Source: Bacteroidota bacterium
GTDB taxonomy: Bacteria > Bacteroidota > Rhodothermia > Rhodothermales > Bin80
DNA: 64,000 nucleotides
Assembly: GCA_026709335.1 (NCBI GenBank)
Contig: JAPOTE010000070.1
Location: 1 to 64,000, forward strand
Reading direction: 5' to 3'
The position numbers and the translations under genes were made by a program. The first letter of the stretch is position 1. Each line of letters opens with the position of its first letter. Under the pieces are notes generated by a model. It did no database searches. It saw nothing but the letters and a program-made list of their open reading frames with translations, and was not told where the DNA came from. Shown in pieces: positions 15,570 through 25,505 of this stretch.

Positions 15570-18500
15570 TCAAGTTTTATTCAAAAACTGTTTCCGCTTA
15601 AAGAGGGACAGCATTGAAACCGAAGCAAGAGGCGCCAACAATGTTGATGCAATGAGGCCAGCTGTGACTGTGACGGCCAGACCGCCCCAAAAATCATCGG
15701 CATTTGGGAAAACTAATAAAGGTAACATCGCTGCGCAACTGGTTAGAGTAGTGGTCCACATCGGGCGTAACCTTTCGCGGACCGCCAGTCGTGCCAAGAT
15801 TGAAGGTTTACCATAAGGGCGAAGGCGCTGCAATTGCCTGAACCGATCGGTTAATAAGATGCTATCGTTAACAGCAATACCAATCAGAAGCACCACCCCG
15901 ATAAACGCACCCTCAACGAAACTAATGTTTGTGAAGAGAAAGCCAAGACAGACACCAACAGCGGCGAGAGGGACACTAAGCATTACTACGAAGGGAAGGC
16001 GCCAGGATTCAAATACCGAGGCCGTTACCAGGAATACGAGTAAGAGCGTTGCCCCAAAAATCCAGCCAAAAGCCCGCTTCGTTTCTTCGGTAAAAAACCA
16101 ATCGTTCCCGTCTTCAATCCTGTACCCCGGTGGTACAGGAAAGGCATCAAGCGCAGCCTCCATAAACTTTCGCCGCATCTGAAACGGTCCGCGATAATCT
16201 ACGGACAGGTGTCGCACATATTGTTGATTTTCACGCTCAATTTCCGCCGCCATTTGAATGATTTTATAGTCTGCAACCCCTGTGAGTCGAAGCATGGAAC
16301 TGTCCCCAACAATTAAGGGGCGCTCTATAATCCGATCAATATCAAGTTCATCCGCTCGATCAACGATCAGGCGAATCGGGACTCGGGAATCACCTGCGAT
16401 GTCTGCCCGCCAGAGGGGGCGGGTTGTCTCGAAGTATGGCCTCATTCGATAATTAATCCAGGCTGCACTTGCCCCTGTTCTGGCAGTAGCATCTGCAGTC
16501 CAATTGAACTGGATTACCTGTCGGGCCTGGCTGCGAATCCATGAGCTTCGTGTTGCATTCAGGTCAACCCCCTGAACACGGCGGCTTCTGCGTTTGACAA
16601 ATTCCTCAAATTGATGAGCCAGCGCATCCAGATCTTCGTAGTTGGGGCCAAACAGGCGAACGCTTGCCCCACCCATTCCTCCACCGCCTCCACTGTAGTA
16701 CCCGGTTTGCGGAATAATCTCTCCCACAGAAACGGCCATTCCGCCCAGTAGAATTGCTCGACCAACTAGTCTTCGCTGAAGGATATAGGGGCCGGGGGTT
16801 GCCAGGGAGCCTTTCTTAAATTCAATATTCAGGAAGGCATAATCTTCGGTAATACGCACATCTGTTTGATAAACACTTTCTTCGGCTAATCCCATTCGTT
16901 CAAAATTCGCTATGAGCGAATCGCTGCGTTCAATCGTATTTCCTTTGGGAAAACGTAAGCTGACATAGATGCTTCTTCGTTCGGGGTATCCCCATGGCTT
17001 ATAAAACGATACATTTCTGAAGAAGGGTCTAAGTATTCCACCCAACATTGGGTCAAGAGTCCCTCTGGTATCCTGAATGAATGAACTGCCCAGTGTAGAG
17101 TTGTAAATATTTGCAAAACGCCCTTTGATCTCGTTTGACCACCCTAAACGAGGCTCGCTAATTTCTGTGGGGAGCTTCCAGAAAGGTGTTCCCAGTACTA
17201 AAATCAATGCCGTAAGAGTAATTTTGGGAAAACGAGCAACCACGGAGTAGGGAGTGGCAACCGCCCTTCGGAGCCATTTCCACTCCGGCTTTTCGACGTG
17301 TGAGGGTAAAAATCGTACGACGACAGGCACAAAGGTAATCGCGCTGATTAACGAAATAAGAAGCGTGAGGCTCACAAGAACACCAAACGGCAAAAACAAA
17401 TCCCGTAAGTCCCCGCTCAAATAAACCAGAGGAAGCATGACGGCCATGGTGCTTAATGTTCCGGCCAGAAGCGGTAGCCAAACTGCTTTTAACGCCTCTT
17501 GGGTTCGGACGATATGTAGCTCAAGCCCTTTCACTCCACGTGCGAGAAATTTTTGTTGTTGTAGAAGGAGTTGCTCAACCACCACTACGCTGTTATCAAT
17601 GAGTAGGCCAAAAACAAGAACTAGCCCAGCGAGTGTGATGATGTTCAGAGAAAGGTCAAAGAGTTTGAAAAGAGCAAGGGAAGGCGCAAGAGCTACAACT
17701 ACACTGAATAAAACAATCACCGTGGCTCGTATACTTTTGAGCATAAAGAGCAATACGAGTGTAACCAGAATCAACCCAATTCCACCACGTAGGGTAAGAT
17801 CATCAAGTAATTCTCTGACGTTTTCGGTGCGGTCAACTACAACAAGTAGTCGTCCTCCCTCCGGTAGAGATTCCCGAAGATCCTCAATCCGTTCGTGAAC
17901 AGTTTTCGCCACATCAATGATATGAGAGCCGCGAGTACGTTCCAAATCCAGAGCGACGGCATTGAATCCGTCAATCCGTCGAATACTATGGCGGGGGGCA
18001 GGCCCCAGCTCCAGTTTGGCAATCTGGTCAAGGCGAATGGGTAGTTTATCCGGATTACTCTGGCTGACAATAATAGAGGATAGGCGATTTAGATCAAGCT
18101 CGGGCTTATTGATCATCAGATAAGCTCTTCCGCGAGCATCCATTCGGCCAAAAGCATGATCACGCAATGCAGAAGTGATCTCGCTCATCACTTGTGAGTA
18201 GTCAATGCCGTAGGCATCCAGGCGATCCGGTTTCAGCGAAATCAGTAATTCTCGCTCACTGCCACCAGTGACTTCGACCAAGTCAATACCAGGGAGACTT
18301 TCGAACTTGGGTTTTAGGAGTTCATCCGCCGTTTTTCTCAGTTCATCAGGACTGTAAGGGCCAATAAACCTCAAGGTCATGAATCCTTGTACATCACGGA
18401 AAACTTCAGGAATTTGTTTAGTCAGACGGGGAGAAACATCTTCGGGTAGCTGATTTCTGAGTAGTGTCAGATTCTCCCCGATCTGGGTACTGAAAGTGCT

Positions 18501-18839
18501 CAGATCAATTTCCGGATCAACTTGAATTTGTATGTGTGAACGACCTTCCGATGAAAGACTGTTGATTTCAGCAATGCCGGGAACGGACTGAATCTCACGC
18601 TCAATAGGGGCAGTCACATACCGCTCAACTTGTCTGGGAGATGCCCCCGGCCAGTTCGCAGAAATACTTATACGGGGTAGTTCAGAGTTCGGAGAATATT
18701 CAATGGGGATGTCCAGGGCTGCCCAGATTCCGGCGAGAACAATAGCAGTGCACCAAGAAATTACAGCAATGGGTCTTTTCAGAAGTCCAGCCGTTCCTTT
18801 ACTGAGCATAGAGAGTGGGGCAGTTTTTGATTTCGACAA
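15570..18839 (-). CDS. RND-family efflux permease (AcrB/CzcA-like), orphan
   Basis: A 1089-residue inner-membrane RND transporter. It has the N-terminal transmembrane segment and IPIEYSPNSELPRISISANWPGASPRQVERYVTAPIE region, the TM4 proton-relay aspartate in GLLIDNSVVVVEQ, and the matching second-half motif GIAVNDSILLTDR near the C-terminus. RND pumps work with a periplasmic adaptor and an outer-membrane channel. Neither is adjacent on this strand; the adaptor at 20433 is on the opposite strand beside another permease. The central periplasmic part is unusually rich in Gly (YYSGGGGGMGGAS). Substrate cannot be predicted from sequence alone. Confidence 0.93.
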   Translation of the reverse strand: MSKSKTAPLSMLSKGTAGLLKRPIAVISWCTAIVLAGIWAALDIPIEYSPNSELPRISISANWPGASPRQVERYVTAPIEREIQSVPGIAEINSLSSEGRSHIQIQVDPEIDLSTFSTQIGENLTLLRNQLPEDVSPRLTKQIPEVFRDVQGFMTLRFIGPYSPDELRKTADELLKPKFESLPGIDLVEVTGGSERELLISLKPDRLDAYGIDYSQVMSEITSALRDHAFGRMDARGRAYLMINKPELDLNRLSSIIVSQSNPDKLPIRLDQIAKLELGPAPRHSIRRIDGFNAVALDLERTRGSHIIDVAKTVHERIEDLRESLPEGGRLLVVVDRTENVRELLDDLTLRGGIGLILVTLVLLFMLKSIRATVIVLFSVVVALAPSLALFKLFDLSLNIITLAGLVLVFGLLIDNSVVVVEQLLLQQQKFLARGVKGLELHIVRTQEALKAVWLPLLAGTLSTMAVMLPLVYLSGDLRDLFLPFGVLVSLTLLISLISAITFVPVVVRFLPSHVEKPEWKWLRRAVATPYSVVARFPKITLTALILVLGTPFWKLPTEISEPRLGWSNEIKGRFANIYNSTLGSSFIQDTRGTLDPMLGGILRPFFRNVSFYKPWGYPERRSIYVSLRFPKGNTIERSDSLIANFERMGLAEESVYQTDVRITEDYAFLNIEFKKGSLATPGPYILQRRLVGRAILLGGMAVSVGEIIPQTGYYSGGGGGMGGASVRLFGPNYEDLDALAHQFEEFVKRRSRRVQGVDLNATRSSWIRSQARQVIQFNWTADATARTGASAAWINYRMRPYFETTRPLWRADIAGDSRVPIRLIVDRADELDIDRIIERPLIVGDSSMLRLTGVADYKIIQMAAEIERENQQYVRHLSVDYRGPFQMRRKFMEAALDAFPVPPGYRIEDGNDWFFTEETKRAFGWIFGATLLLVFLVTASVFESWRLPFVVMLSVPLAAVGVCLGFLFTNISFVEGAFIGVVLLIGIAVNDSILLTDRFRQLQRLRPYGKPSILARLAVRERLRPMWTTTLTSCAAMLPLLVFPNADDFWGGLAVTVTAGLIASTLLAPLASVSMLSLFKRKQFLNKT

Positions 18840-19041
18840 AACGAATCATAGGGGTTAGGGTTCCGGAGGCTTATCGAAGGAGGGATATTCCTAAGCGATC
18901 TGAACCAGAATATCTTGGAAATATGAATTTCCAAGCAACTGTGTGATGAAGACAGAAGGATCTGAAATACAATGATCGCAACTAATTTTGAAAACTTTCC
19001 GCAGTACAAGGATGCTATAATCACAACAAAATCCGCAATCA

Positions 19042-20178
19042 ATGAAATATGTTGATCTTCACTCAATATGCATTTTTTCTGCTCTGTGTATTTTCGGTAC
19101 AGTACATGCTCAATTGACATTCTCCACTTTCGAGTTTACCGAAATATTTACAATTGGAGATGGGGCAGGTGAGGACAACATCCTGATTGAGAATCATGAA
19201 TTCTCAGATATAGCTGTGAATAGCATGAATCAGATATTCATTGGCGGATATTCCAAGATACCAGTGATGGCTTTTTCAAGTGAGGGGCGCTTTATCGGCT
19301 ATGTAGGAAGAGAGGGAGAAGGCCCCGGTGAATTTGAAGACAGTGGAAGTTTAATCATTGGGCCGGGGGATTTCATTTACGTATATGATACAACCATTGA
19401 TCATCTAGTGATATTTGAGCCCGAAAACTTCCGCTACGCTTACAGCATGAATACGATTGACAGGTATTTAAGCGCTTCTAGTCCGAATCAGTTAGTCGAT
19501 GTCACCGAGAGAGGGTATCTTTTTATACTCAGCACTCCATGATAGCCCCGGGGGATGAACCGGGCATAGAACCTGATGAGCAAAGATATCATGTACTCAA
19601 CTTGTTGGATCGTCACAGTTCCATAATCAAAGCTTCTTTAGCAAAACTGCCTAGCCTCAAGATGGCTGTGGCCACAACCTCCAACTCTATCAGAGTAATG
19701 CCACTTCCTTTTGGCAAAGATTCGTTTTTGGCCATAAAAATGATCTGCTGTATGCTGGATGGAATGAATTTATTGAAATTTTGGTGCTTTCAGAAACTGG
19801 TGAAGTGATACGAACTGTTAAGAGGCCACACGAAGCTGTGCCTGTTACGCGCAAAAAGATCTAGACTGTCATATCCGAGAGGAACTGATCTAGGAAAGAT
19901 CGCAGGGCAATTCTCGATCTAAAACCTGATACCAAACCTACTATGATGCACTGATCGTTGATGATAAGGGATATGCCTGGATCAGGGAATATCTCGACGC
20001 CGAGTTTGCGAAATGGCTGATTCTTGACTCGAACAGCAATCTTGTTGATGAACTGGAGTTACCTGCGAATCTGCTTCTGAAGTTAATCAAATCGAAACGT
20101 GCCTATGCGAGTATCAATTCCGAGACACAAGAGCCATATCTTACCGTATATTCCATCACGGGTAACGGCTTAAAATAG
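19042..20178 (+). pseudogene. Exported 6-bladed beta-propeller protein, decayed
   Basis: The first part (19042-19542) has a signal peptide (about 1-23, ending TVHA|Q) and beta-propeller repeats (AVNSMNQIFIGGYSKIPVMAF; GYVGREGEGPGEFED). This is the 6-bladed NHL-like exported family. The protein then continues in three further frames: PGDEPGIEPDEQRYHVLNLL (frame of 19539), GHKNDLLYAGWNEFIEILVL and VKRPHEAVPVTRK (ending at a stop at 19862), then ALIVDDKGYAWIREY to AYASINSETQEPYLTVYSI, ending at TAG 20176-20178. Several frame changes plus internal stops show real decay rather than one sequencing error. No function is retained. Confidence 0.85.
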
Positions 20179-20432
20179 GTCAGAAGAGTATAGAATGGCA
20201 CAATTCTTGCCAGTGAAACTTGTCATGACCTGATCATCTTTATGAGTGAATGGCTGGCCGTAATGGCATAGCATGACTTCTGTGGTATTGGCATTACTTG
20301 TCAGCATGACTGAAAAAGTGATTTCGTATAAAAATCCGATATTTTTGATCAAGTTTTATGAACCAAGCCAGCGTAGTCAAGTAAAGATGACATGGGGAAA
20401 TGGTGTGGAGGATTGCTTTCTGATTTAGATCT

Positions 20433-21710
20433 ATGCCGAATAAATCACGTTCATCTTCGCGCAAAGTCAAGCCATGGCACATTTTCGGTGTCGTATTGGC
20501 ATTGGCTTCGGCGGGTCTTGTAGTGTATGGTATATGGCCTGCCATAGTTGGGGAGGGGGAAGATGGAGACAGAGCTGTAACCGAAGAACCTGAAGCTGCC
20601 CGTGCTCCCGTTGAGGTATTGGTTTTGGAGCGCGGAGAGTTCCCGCTTCGTGCGGAGGCAACCGGACACCTTGCGCCTTGGCGACAATCAAAAATCAGTG
20701 CAGAGATTAGTGGACTGATTCTCGAACGGCCAATAGAAGAAGGGCAGCGCGTGCAGGCTGGGCAGGTTCTATTACGTCTGGATGACCGTGAATCCGAAAT
20801 CCTTTTGGCCGAAGCCGAGGCCGCTCTTCTTCAGGCACGGGCAGATTATGCTGTCCAGCTCAGCAATGCCGGAGAATTAGCCACAATGGATACGACTCAA
20901 CTTGCCGAAGCCAGAAAACAATTGAAACATGCCGAAATGGCATTCTCCGAGGGAACGATTACAGAGCCGGAGTTGAATCGTGCTAAGAGATACTTTGAAG
21001 CAATAGATGTATTGGTTGGGAATCGTCGCGGAGATGTAGCCGCTGTGGCTACGAATCTGACTCAGCGGGAACAACAGGTAGAAAAGGCGCGCTTGCAATT
21101 GGAGCGTACAAAAGTTGTTGCCCCGTTCAGTGGCCGAATCGCAGATCTTCAGGTGGAGAAAGGGCAACATGTAGGAGGTGGAACTCATCTTCTTACCCTG
21201 CTTGACGATAATCGTATGAAGGTATCCGTAGATGTTTTAGAGGGCGACTTGGTGCATATAACCCCTGGTGTCAGCGCGAATGTTGTCGTTCCAAGTTACA
21301 GTGATGAAGTTTTTCAAGGTTATGTGCATGCAGTAAATCCTTTGATAGATCCAAAGACAGGCTCTGGGCGCATTACCGTAGCTCTGCGAAATCCAGGTGG
21401 ACGACTTGTTTCAGGTCTGTATGCAGATGTGGCCTTAGAGACCAATCGCTTACAGGATCGAATAGTAGCTCCCTCGGAGGCAGTGATTGTTCGGCAGGGC
21501 AGGGATGTTGTTTTTCTGGTAAAGGGAGGTCGGTCGTACTGGATGTATGTGATCGTGGGTGAACGATCAGGAAATTTCACGGAGATCATTCGCGGAGATC
21601 CTCCTAGTATCGTAGAGCCGGGAGACTCTTTGATCGTTACGGGAAACTATGCACTGGCGCATGATGTCCCCGTCGACATTACAGGGATAGTTGAATTGGG
21701 GGTTCAGTGA
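20433..21710 (+). CDS. RND efflux periplasmic adaptor (membrane fusion protein, HlyD/AcrA-like)
   Basis: A 425-residue adaptor with one N-terminal membrane anchor (about 15-37), a biotinyl-lipoyl-like half (ISGLILERPIEEGQRVQAGQVLLRLDD), a coiled-coil hairpin (about 115-220), the second lipoyl half (VVAPFSGRIADLQVEKGQHVGGG), and beta-barrel and membrane-proximal domains. It links the RND permease to an outer-membrane channel. The permease starts 31 bases downstream. No TolC-type gene is found in the window. The first ATG after the intergenic region is at 20433 and fits the hydrophobic anchor. Confidence 0.93.
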   Translation: MPNKSRSSSRKVKPWHIFGVVLALASAGLVVYGIWPAIVGEGEDGDRAVTEEPEAARAPVEVLVLERGEFPLRAEATGHLAPWRQSKISAEISGLILERPIEEGQRVQAGQVLLRLDDRESEILLAEAEAALLQARADYAVQLSNAGELATMDTTQLAEARKQLKHAEMAFSEGTITEPELNRAKRYFEAIDVLVGNRRGDVAAVATNLTQREQQVEKARLQLERTKVVAPFSGRIADLQVEKGQHVGGGTHLLTLLDDNRMKVSVDVLEGDLVHITPGVSANVVVPSYSDEVFQGYVHAVNPLIDPKTGSGRITVALRNPGGRLVSGLYADVALETNRLQDRIVAPSEAVIVRQGRDVVFLVKGGRSYWMYVIVGERSGNFTEIIRGDPPSIVEPGDSLIVTGNYALAHDVPVDITGIVELGVQ

Positions 21711-21741
21711 GGTTCAACCGATCCGTCTATTCTGACCGGGT

Positions 21742-24700
21742 ATGAAATCCTTTATTTCTTCTTGCCTGAATCGTCCGGTTGCTGTCACTGCCTTTTATAT
21801 CTTGGCTATGGTATTGGCTGTCGTTGCCTATGTGCGGCTGCCAGTAGCCCTTCTTCCTGATTTGCGATATCCCGGACTGGTCGTATGGACTAGCTACCCC
21901 GATGTGCCGCCAGACAGAGTAGAACGGGCCGTGACAGAGCGGATTGAACAGGCCGTTGCTGGAACTGCAGGATTGACACGAATTACGTCCCGTACACTGC
22001 TTGGCGGTAGTCTTGTCCATATGCAATTCGGCTGGAATTCAGATTTGGATCTGGCGCTGCTGGATGTAAGGGAGAACTTGGATCGACTGGGAGATCTATT
22101 CCCGAGAGAAGCTTCTAGGCCGGCTGTACTTCATCTTGATCCAGGGGATCGCCCAATCATGGTGATTGCGCTCCGATCTAGGGATGATTTAGTCGGTGAA
22201 AATACCCCCGAGGATCTGGTAGAACTCAAGCGCAGGGGACGTGATTTGATTGCTCGACGCCTAGAGCAGCTTGGCGATGTCGCACGCGTTCAGGTTACGG
22301 GTGGGTTTGATCGGAGGATTGAGGTTGAGATTGATCCAGATCAGAAACTCGCATATGGAATTGGTTTGAGGCAGATTGCGAGTCAGCTTGAAGGATCCAA
22401 TGTAGCACTGCAAGGTGGGGTCATTCGTCGTGGCCCGTTTCGATATCCGGTTGAAATTAGTGGCGAGTTCAAGGATACCGAGGATATTGCAGAAACGATT
22501 ATTTCTACACGAAATAATATCCCGATCCGATTGCGGGATATTGCAAAGGTGCGGGATGGAGTTGCCGATCGGCGTGGAATGGTTCGACTGGATGGAGCTG
22601 AAACACTTCTACTCCTGGTTGAGCGGAAAGCAGATGCGAATGTAGTTCGAGCAGTTGAAGAAATTCGCATGGTTCTGGCCGAATTAGAGGAAGAGTATGA
22701 ACAGATTTCGCTGGAGGTGATCGTGGACGAGAGTGAATTCATCAAAGGAGCAATAGGAGGTGTGACTCAAGCTGTGCTTCTTGGAGGGATTCTGGCAATT
22801 TTCGTTTTGTTTACCTTCTTGAGACGTTTAAGAGCCCTTTTGGCTGCTGCTGTCGCTGTGCCGTTATCATTGGGTGTTACTCTTGTGTTTTTTGAACCAC
22901 TGGATGTAACCTTCAACATGATTTCGCTCAGCGGTTTGGCATTAGGGGCCGGGATGTTGGTTGACAATGCCATTGTTGTGATTGAGAATATTTCTCGACT
23001 ACGTGAGCAGGGACAGTCTTTGCTACAGGCTGCACGCAACGGTGCATCAGAAGTAGCCGGCGCCATCACTGCGAGTACGCTAACTACTATTGCAGTTTTT
23101 TTGCCGATCACACTTGTAGAAGGGCTTGCAGGTCGACTCTTCAGAGATCAATCTTTGGCGGTTGTTTGTTCTCTATTGGCATCGTTGCTTGTAGCATTGA
23201 CGGTTGTTCCTCTGATTGTTTCGCGAGGCAAATCGTCCTCTGCTTCAACTCTACATCAATCTGCCACAGGATCAAGGTGGCTGGCACGTTATGAGCGAGC
23301 CCTTTCTTGGAGTTTGGATCATCGCTGGGCGGTGATGATGTTTTGTACTCTTTTGCTAATGGGAGCTGGATTATTGATTATAAACCTGCCTCGTGAAGTG
23401 ATTCCCAAAACAGAGCAGGGGCGTGTTGATGTACGGATCACATTGCCTACGGATGCAGATCTTAGCATGGTTGCAGCACGCGCCGGAGATATTGAGACAC
23501 AGGCTAGATTCAGAGGTTGGGCTGAAAGAGTGCTGGCAGATCTCGGCGAGCGTGACCAAGCTCGCCTTGACCTAGATCCACGTCCACCTTATGAGGGAGA
23601 TATTACGTTATTATTGCCGTCAGGTCAGCGCGCGGACGAAACTCTTCTGAATTTACAATCTCTGAACTTGCCAAATGATGTTTCCATCAAGGCACAGCGT
23701 GTCGAAACCCAGCTTGAGCAACTGTTGACCGTGAGTGATGCGGATCTACTCATTGATTTGGTTAGTGAGGATCGGCGTGATGCAGAAGTAGTTGTAGATC
23801 GTGTACAGCAACTGCTGGAAACTCGCCCCGAATTGGCCAACGTACGTAGAACGGATGCAGCCTCGGTTCCGACATACCAGTTGACATTCAATCGAGGTGT
23901 AATGAATCGTTATGGTGTAGACGCCAGAACTCTTACCTCGTATATCGAGGCGGGTGCAAGAGGAAGTATTGCCACTACACTCAAAACCGTCAATGAAGAG
24001 GTCCCCATTGTTATTCGATCCCGCTACATTGACTCAATTGAACGATTATTGTCAGAGCAAATTCCTGTGCGTGAGGGACTCATGCCCCTCGGTGCTTTCG
24101 TTACGGCAGAGTCTATACCTCTCCCTGCTGCCCTCGTACGAGTAGGGCAGGCTTCTGTTGTCAGGCTAACCGCCGATATTGGACAGGGATATGATCTTGC
24201 GCTATCTATCAGGGCAGTAAATGAGGTCACAGAAAAAGTACTCCCGGTTACAGTACGGAGCCGTGTGGGTGGCTCGGTTGAAGTGTTCCAGCAAAGCCTG
24301 ATTGGTGTTGCCTGGAGTCTTGTGCTGAGTTTATTACTCGTATATCTGATCTTGGCAGCTCAATTCGAAAATCTTCTTCAACCATTGATTATCCTGATAT
24401 CCGTACCTCTGGCAGGTGCAGGGGTCGCTTTTGTTCTTGGGATCACAGGCCAGTCTATCAATCTGATGAGCCTTATGGGCACAGTTGTACTTGTCGGGAT
24501 TGTTGTCAATGACGCGATTATCAAGACAGATTTTATTAATCAGCGTCGTGCGGCAGGAATGTCAATTCGTGAGGCGATTCTTGCAGCAGGGCATGATCGT
24601 GTGCGGCCGATTCTCATGACGACCATTACAACCGTATTGGGATTATTACCTCTGGCGTTGGGATTTGGTCAAGGAGCCGAGCTACGTGCACCCCTGGCAA

Positions 24701-24789
24701 TTGCTATCGTCGGTGGTTTGACCAGTGCATCCCTGTTGACACTTTTTATTGTTCCAGTCTTGTATAGCATTGTTTCTCGCATGAAATGA
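21742..24789 (+). CDS. RND-family efflux permease (AcrB/MexF-like)
   Basis: A 1015-residue RND permease with the family N-terminus (SSCLNRPVAVTAFYILAMVL, then LPVALLPDLRYPGLVVWTSYP), the TM4 relay aspartate in GAGMLVDNAIVVIENISR, and GIVVNDAIIKTDFINQRR in the second half. It is somewhat shorter than AcrB. Together with the adaptor upstream it forms a two-gene efflux unit. The substrate is unknown; heavy-metal-type Met/His clusters are not evident. It is unrelated in close sequence to the orphan RND permease at 15570, so recent duplication is unlikely. Confidence 0.94.
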   Translation: MKSFISSCLNRPVAVTAFYILAMVLAVVAYVRLPVALLPDLRYPGLVVWTSYPDVPPDRVERAVTERIEQAVAGTAGLTRITSRTLLGGSLVHMQFGWNSDLDLALLDVRENLDRLGDLFPREASRPAVLHLDPGDRPIMVIALRSRDDLVGENTPEDLVELKRRGRDLIARRLEQLGDVARVQVTGGFDRRIEVEIDPDQKLAYGIGLRQIASQLEGSNVALQGGVIRRGPFRYPVEISGEFKDTEDIAETIISTRNNIPIRLRDIAKVRDGVADRRGMVRLDGAETLLLLVERKADANVVRAVEEIRMVLAELEEEYEQISLEVIVDESEFIKGAIGGVTQAVLLGGILAIFVLFTFLRRLRALLAAAVAVPLSLGVTLVFFEPLDVTFNMISLSGLALGAGMLVDNAIVVIENISRLREQGQSLLQAARNGASEVAGAITASTLTTIAVFLPITLVEGLAGRLFRDQSLAVVCSLLASLLVALTVVPLIVSRGKSSSASTLHQSATGSRWLARYERALSWSLDHRWAVMMFCTLLLMGAGLLIINLPREVIPKTEQGRVDVRITLPTDADLSMVAARAGDIETQARFRGWAERVLADLGERDQARLDLDPRPPYEGDITLLLPSGQRADETLLNLQSLNLPNDVSIKAQRVETQLEQLLTVSDADLLIDLVSEDRRDAEVVVDRVQQLLETRPELANVRRTDAASVPTYQLTFNRGVMNRYGVDARTLTSYIEAGARGSIATTLKTVNEEVPIVIRSRYIDSIERLLSEQIPVREGLMPLGAFVTAESIPLPAALVRVGQASVVRLTADIGQGYDLALSIRAVNEVTEKVLPVTVRSRVGGSVEVFQQSLIGVAWSLVLSLLLVYLILAAQFENLLQPLIILISVPLAGAGVAFVLGITGQSINLMSLMGTVVLVGIVVNDAIIKTDFINQRRAAGMSIREAILAAGHDRVRPILMTTITTVLGLLPLALGFGQGAELRAPLAIAIVGGLTSASLLTLFIVPVLYSIVSRMK

Positions 24790-25505
24790 GCCATACTGTT
24801 ACATCGGCAGAGATTGATGAATCTATTAAAACTTCGATATACATCCAAGTGAATTAACAGACGAAGCACTAGACACAGGTTGTCTTAATTCGCAAATTGT
24901 TGCGATACGGTTATTCTACTATGGTATCCTATGTACATTCCCCCCTCTTTCCCTTGTATTCTCTTGCTTTTTCTGGTTTCAATTATTCATGCATAAACCA
25001 TTGACCAGATTCTCCAAGCCGCAGAACATCTGAAACTAATACCCTCCAGTAAGTAAGACTCGAAACAAGGTATCGTAGATGTTGAGAAATTGTATCTATA
25101 GCAGTAGTAGCCCGTGGATAAAACCTGTTACAAAAATAGGGAAGCTTAATTAGCCAGAAAAATCCCCATTCTTATCCCAGAATGCTTGAAAATAGCCGTC
25201 TACAGTACATTTTTTCTATCAAAAATCAATACCAAAAACTGCTACCCAATTTTTTTGGACTTTGTCTGCGGGTTGCTATTCTCCCATGATACGACTACAC
25301 CATAAGGCCGCAAGATTAATTCGTATTAATTGGGTTGAATCGAAAAATCGTGAAGCTAAGTTGTTATTTCATCAACTCTTTAGGCCGAGTGAGGTTTTTT
25401 CCGTAAATCCATGAAAACGGAAAATCAACAAAAAAAGAAGTTTGACTATCAAAAGAATCGTTTATACCGCTTTAATTTGAAGTTATTGTCACCAAAAAGG
25501 ATAAC
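24790..25505. other. 716-base non-coding region, possibly with gene remnants
   Basis: No intact gene was found. A frame beginning at ATG 24931 reads as a signal-peptide-like run (PCILLLFLVSIIHA) and is then cut by several stops, so it may be the relic of an exported protein. An inverted repeat, TTTTCCGT (25397-25404) and ACGGAAAA (25417-25424), with a 12-base spacer lies about 80 bases before the dehydrogenase gene. It could be part of its 5' region. The rest is AT-rich and unremarkable. Confidence 0.45.
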
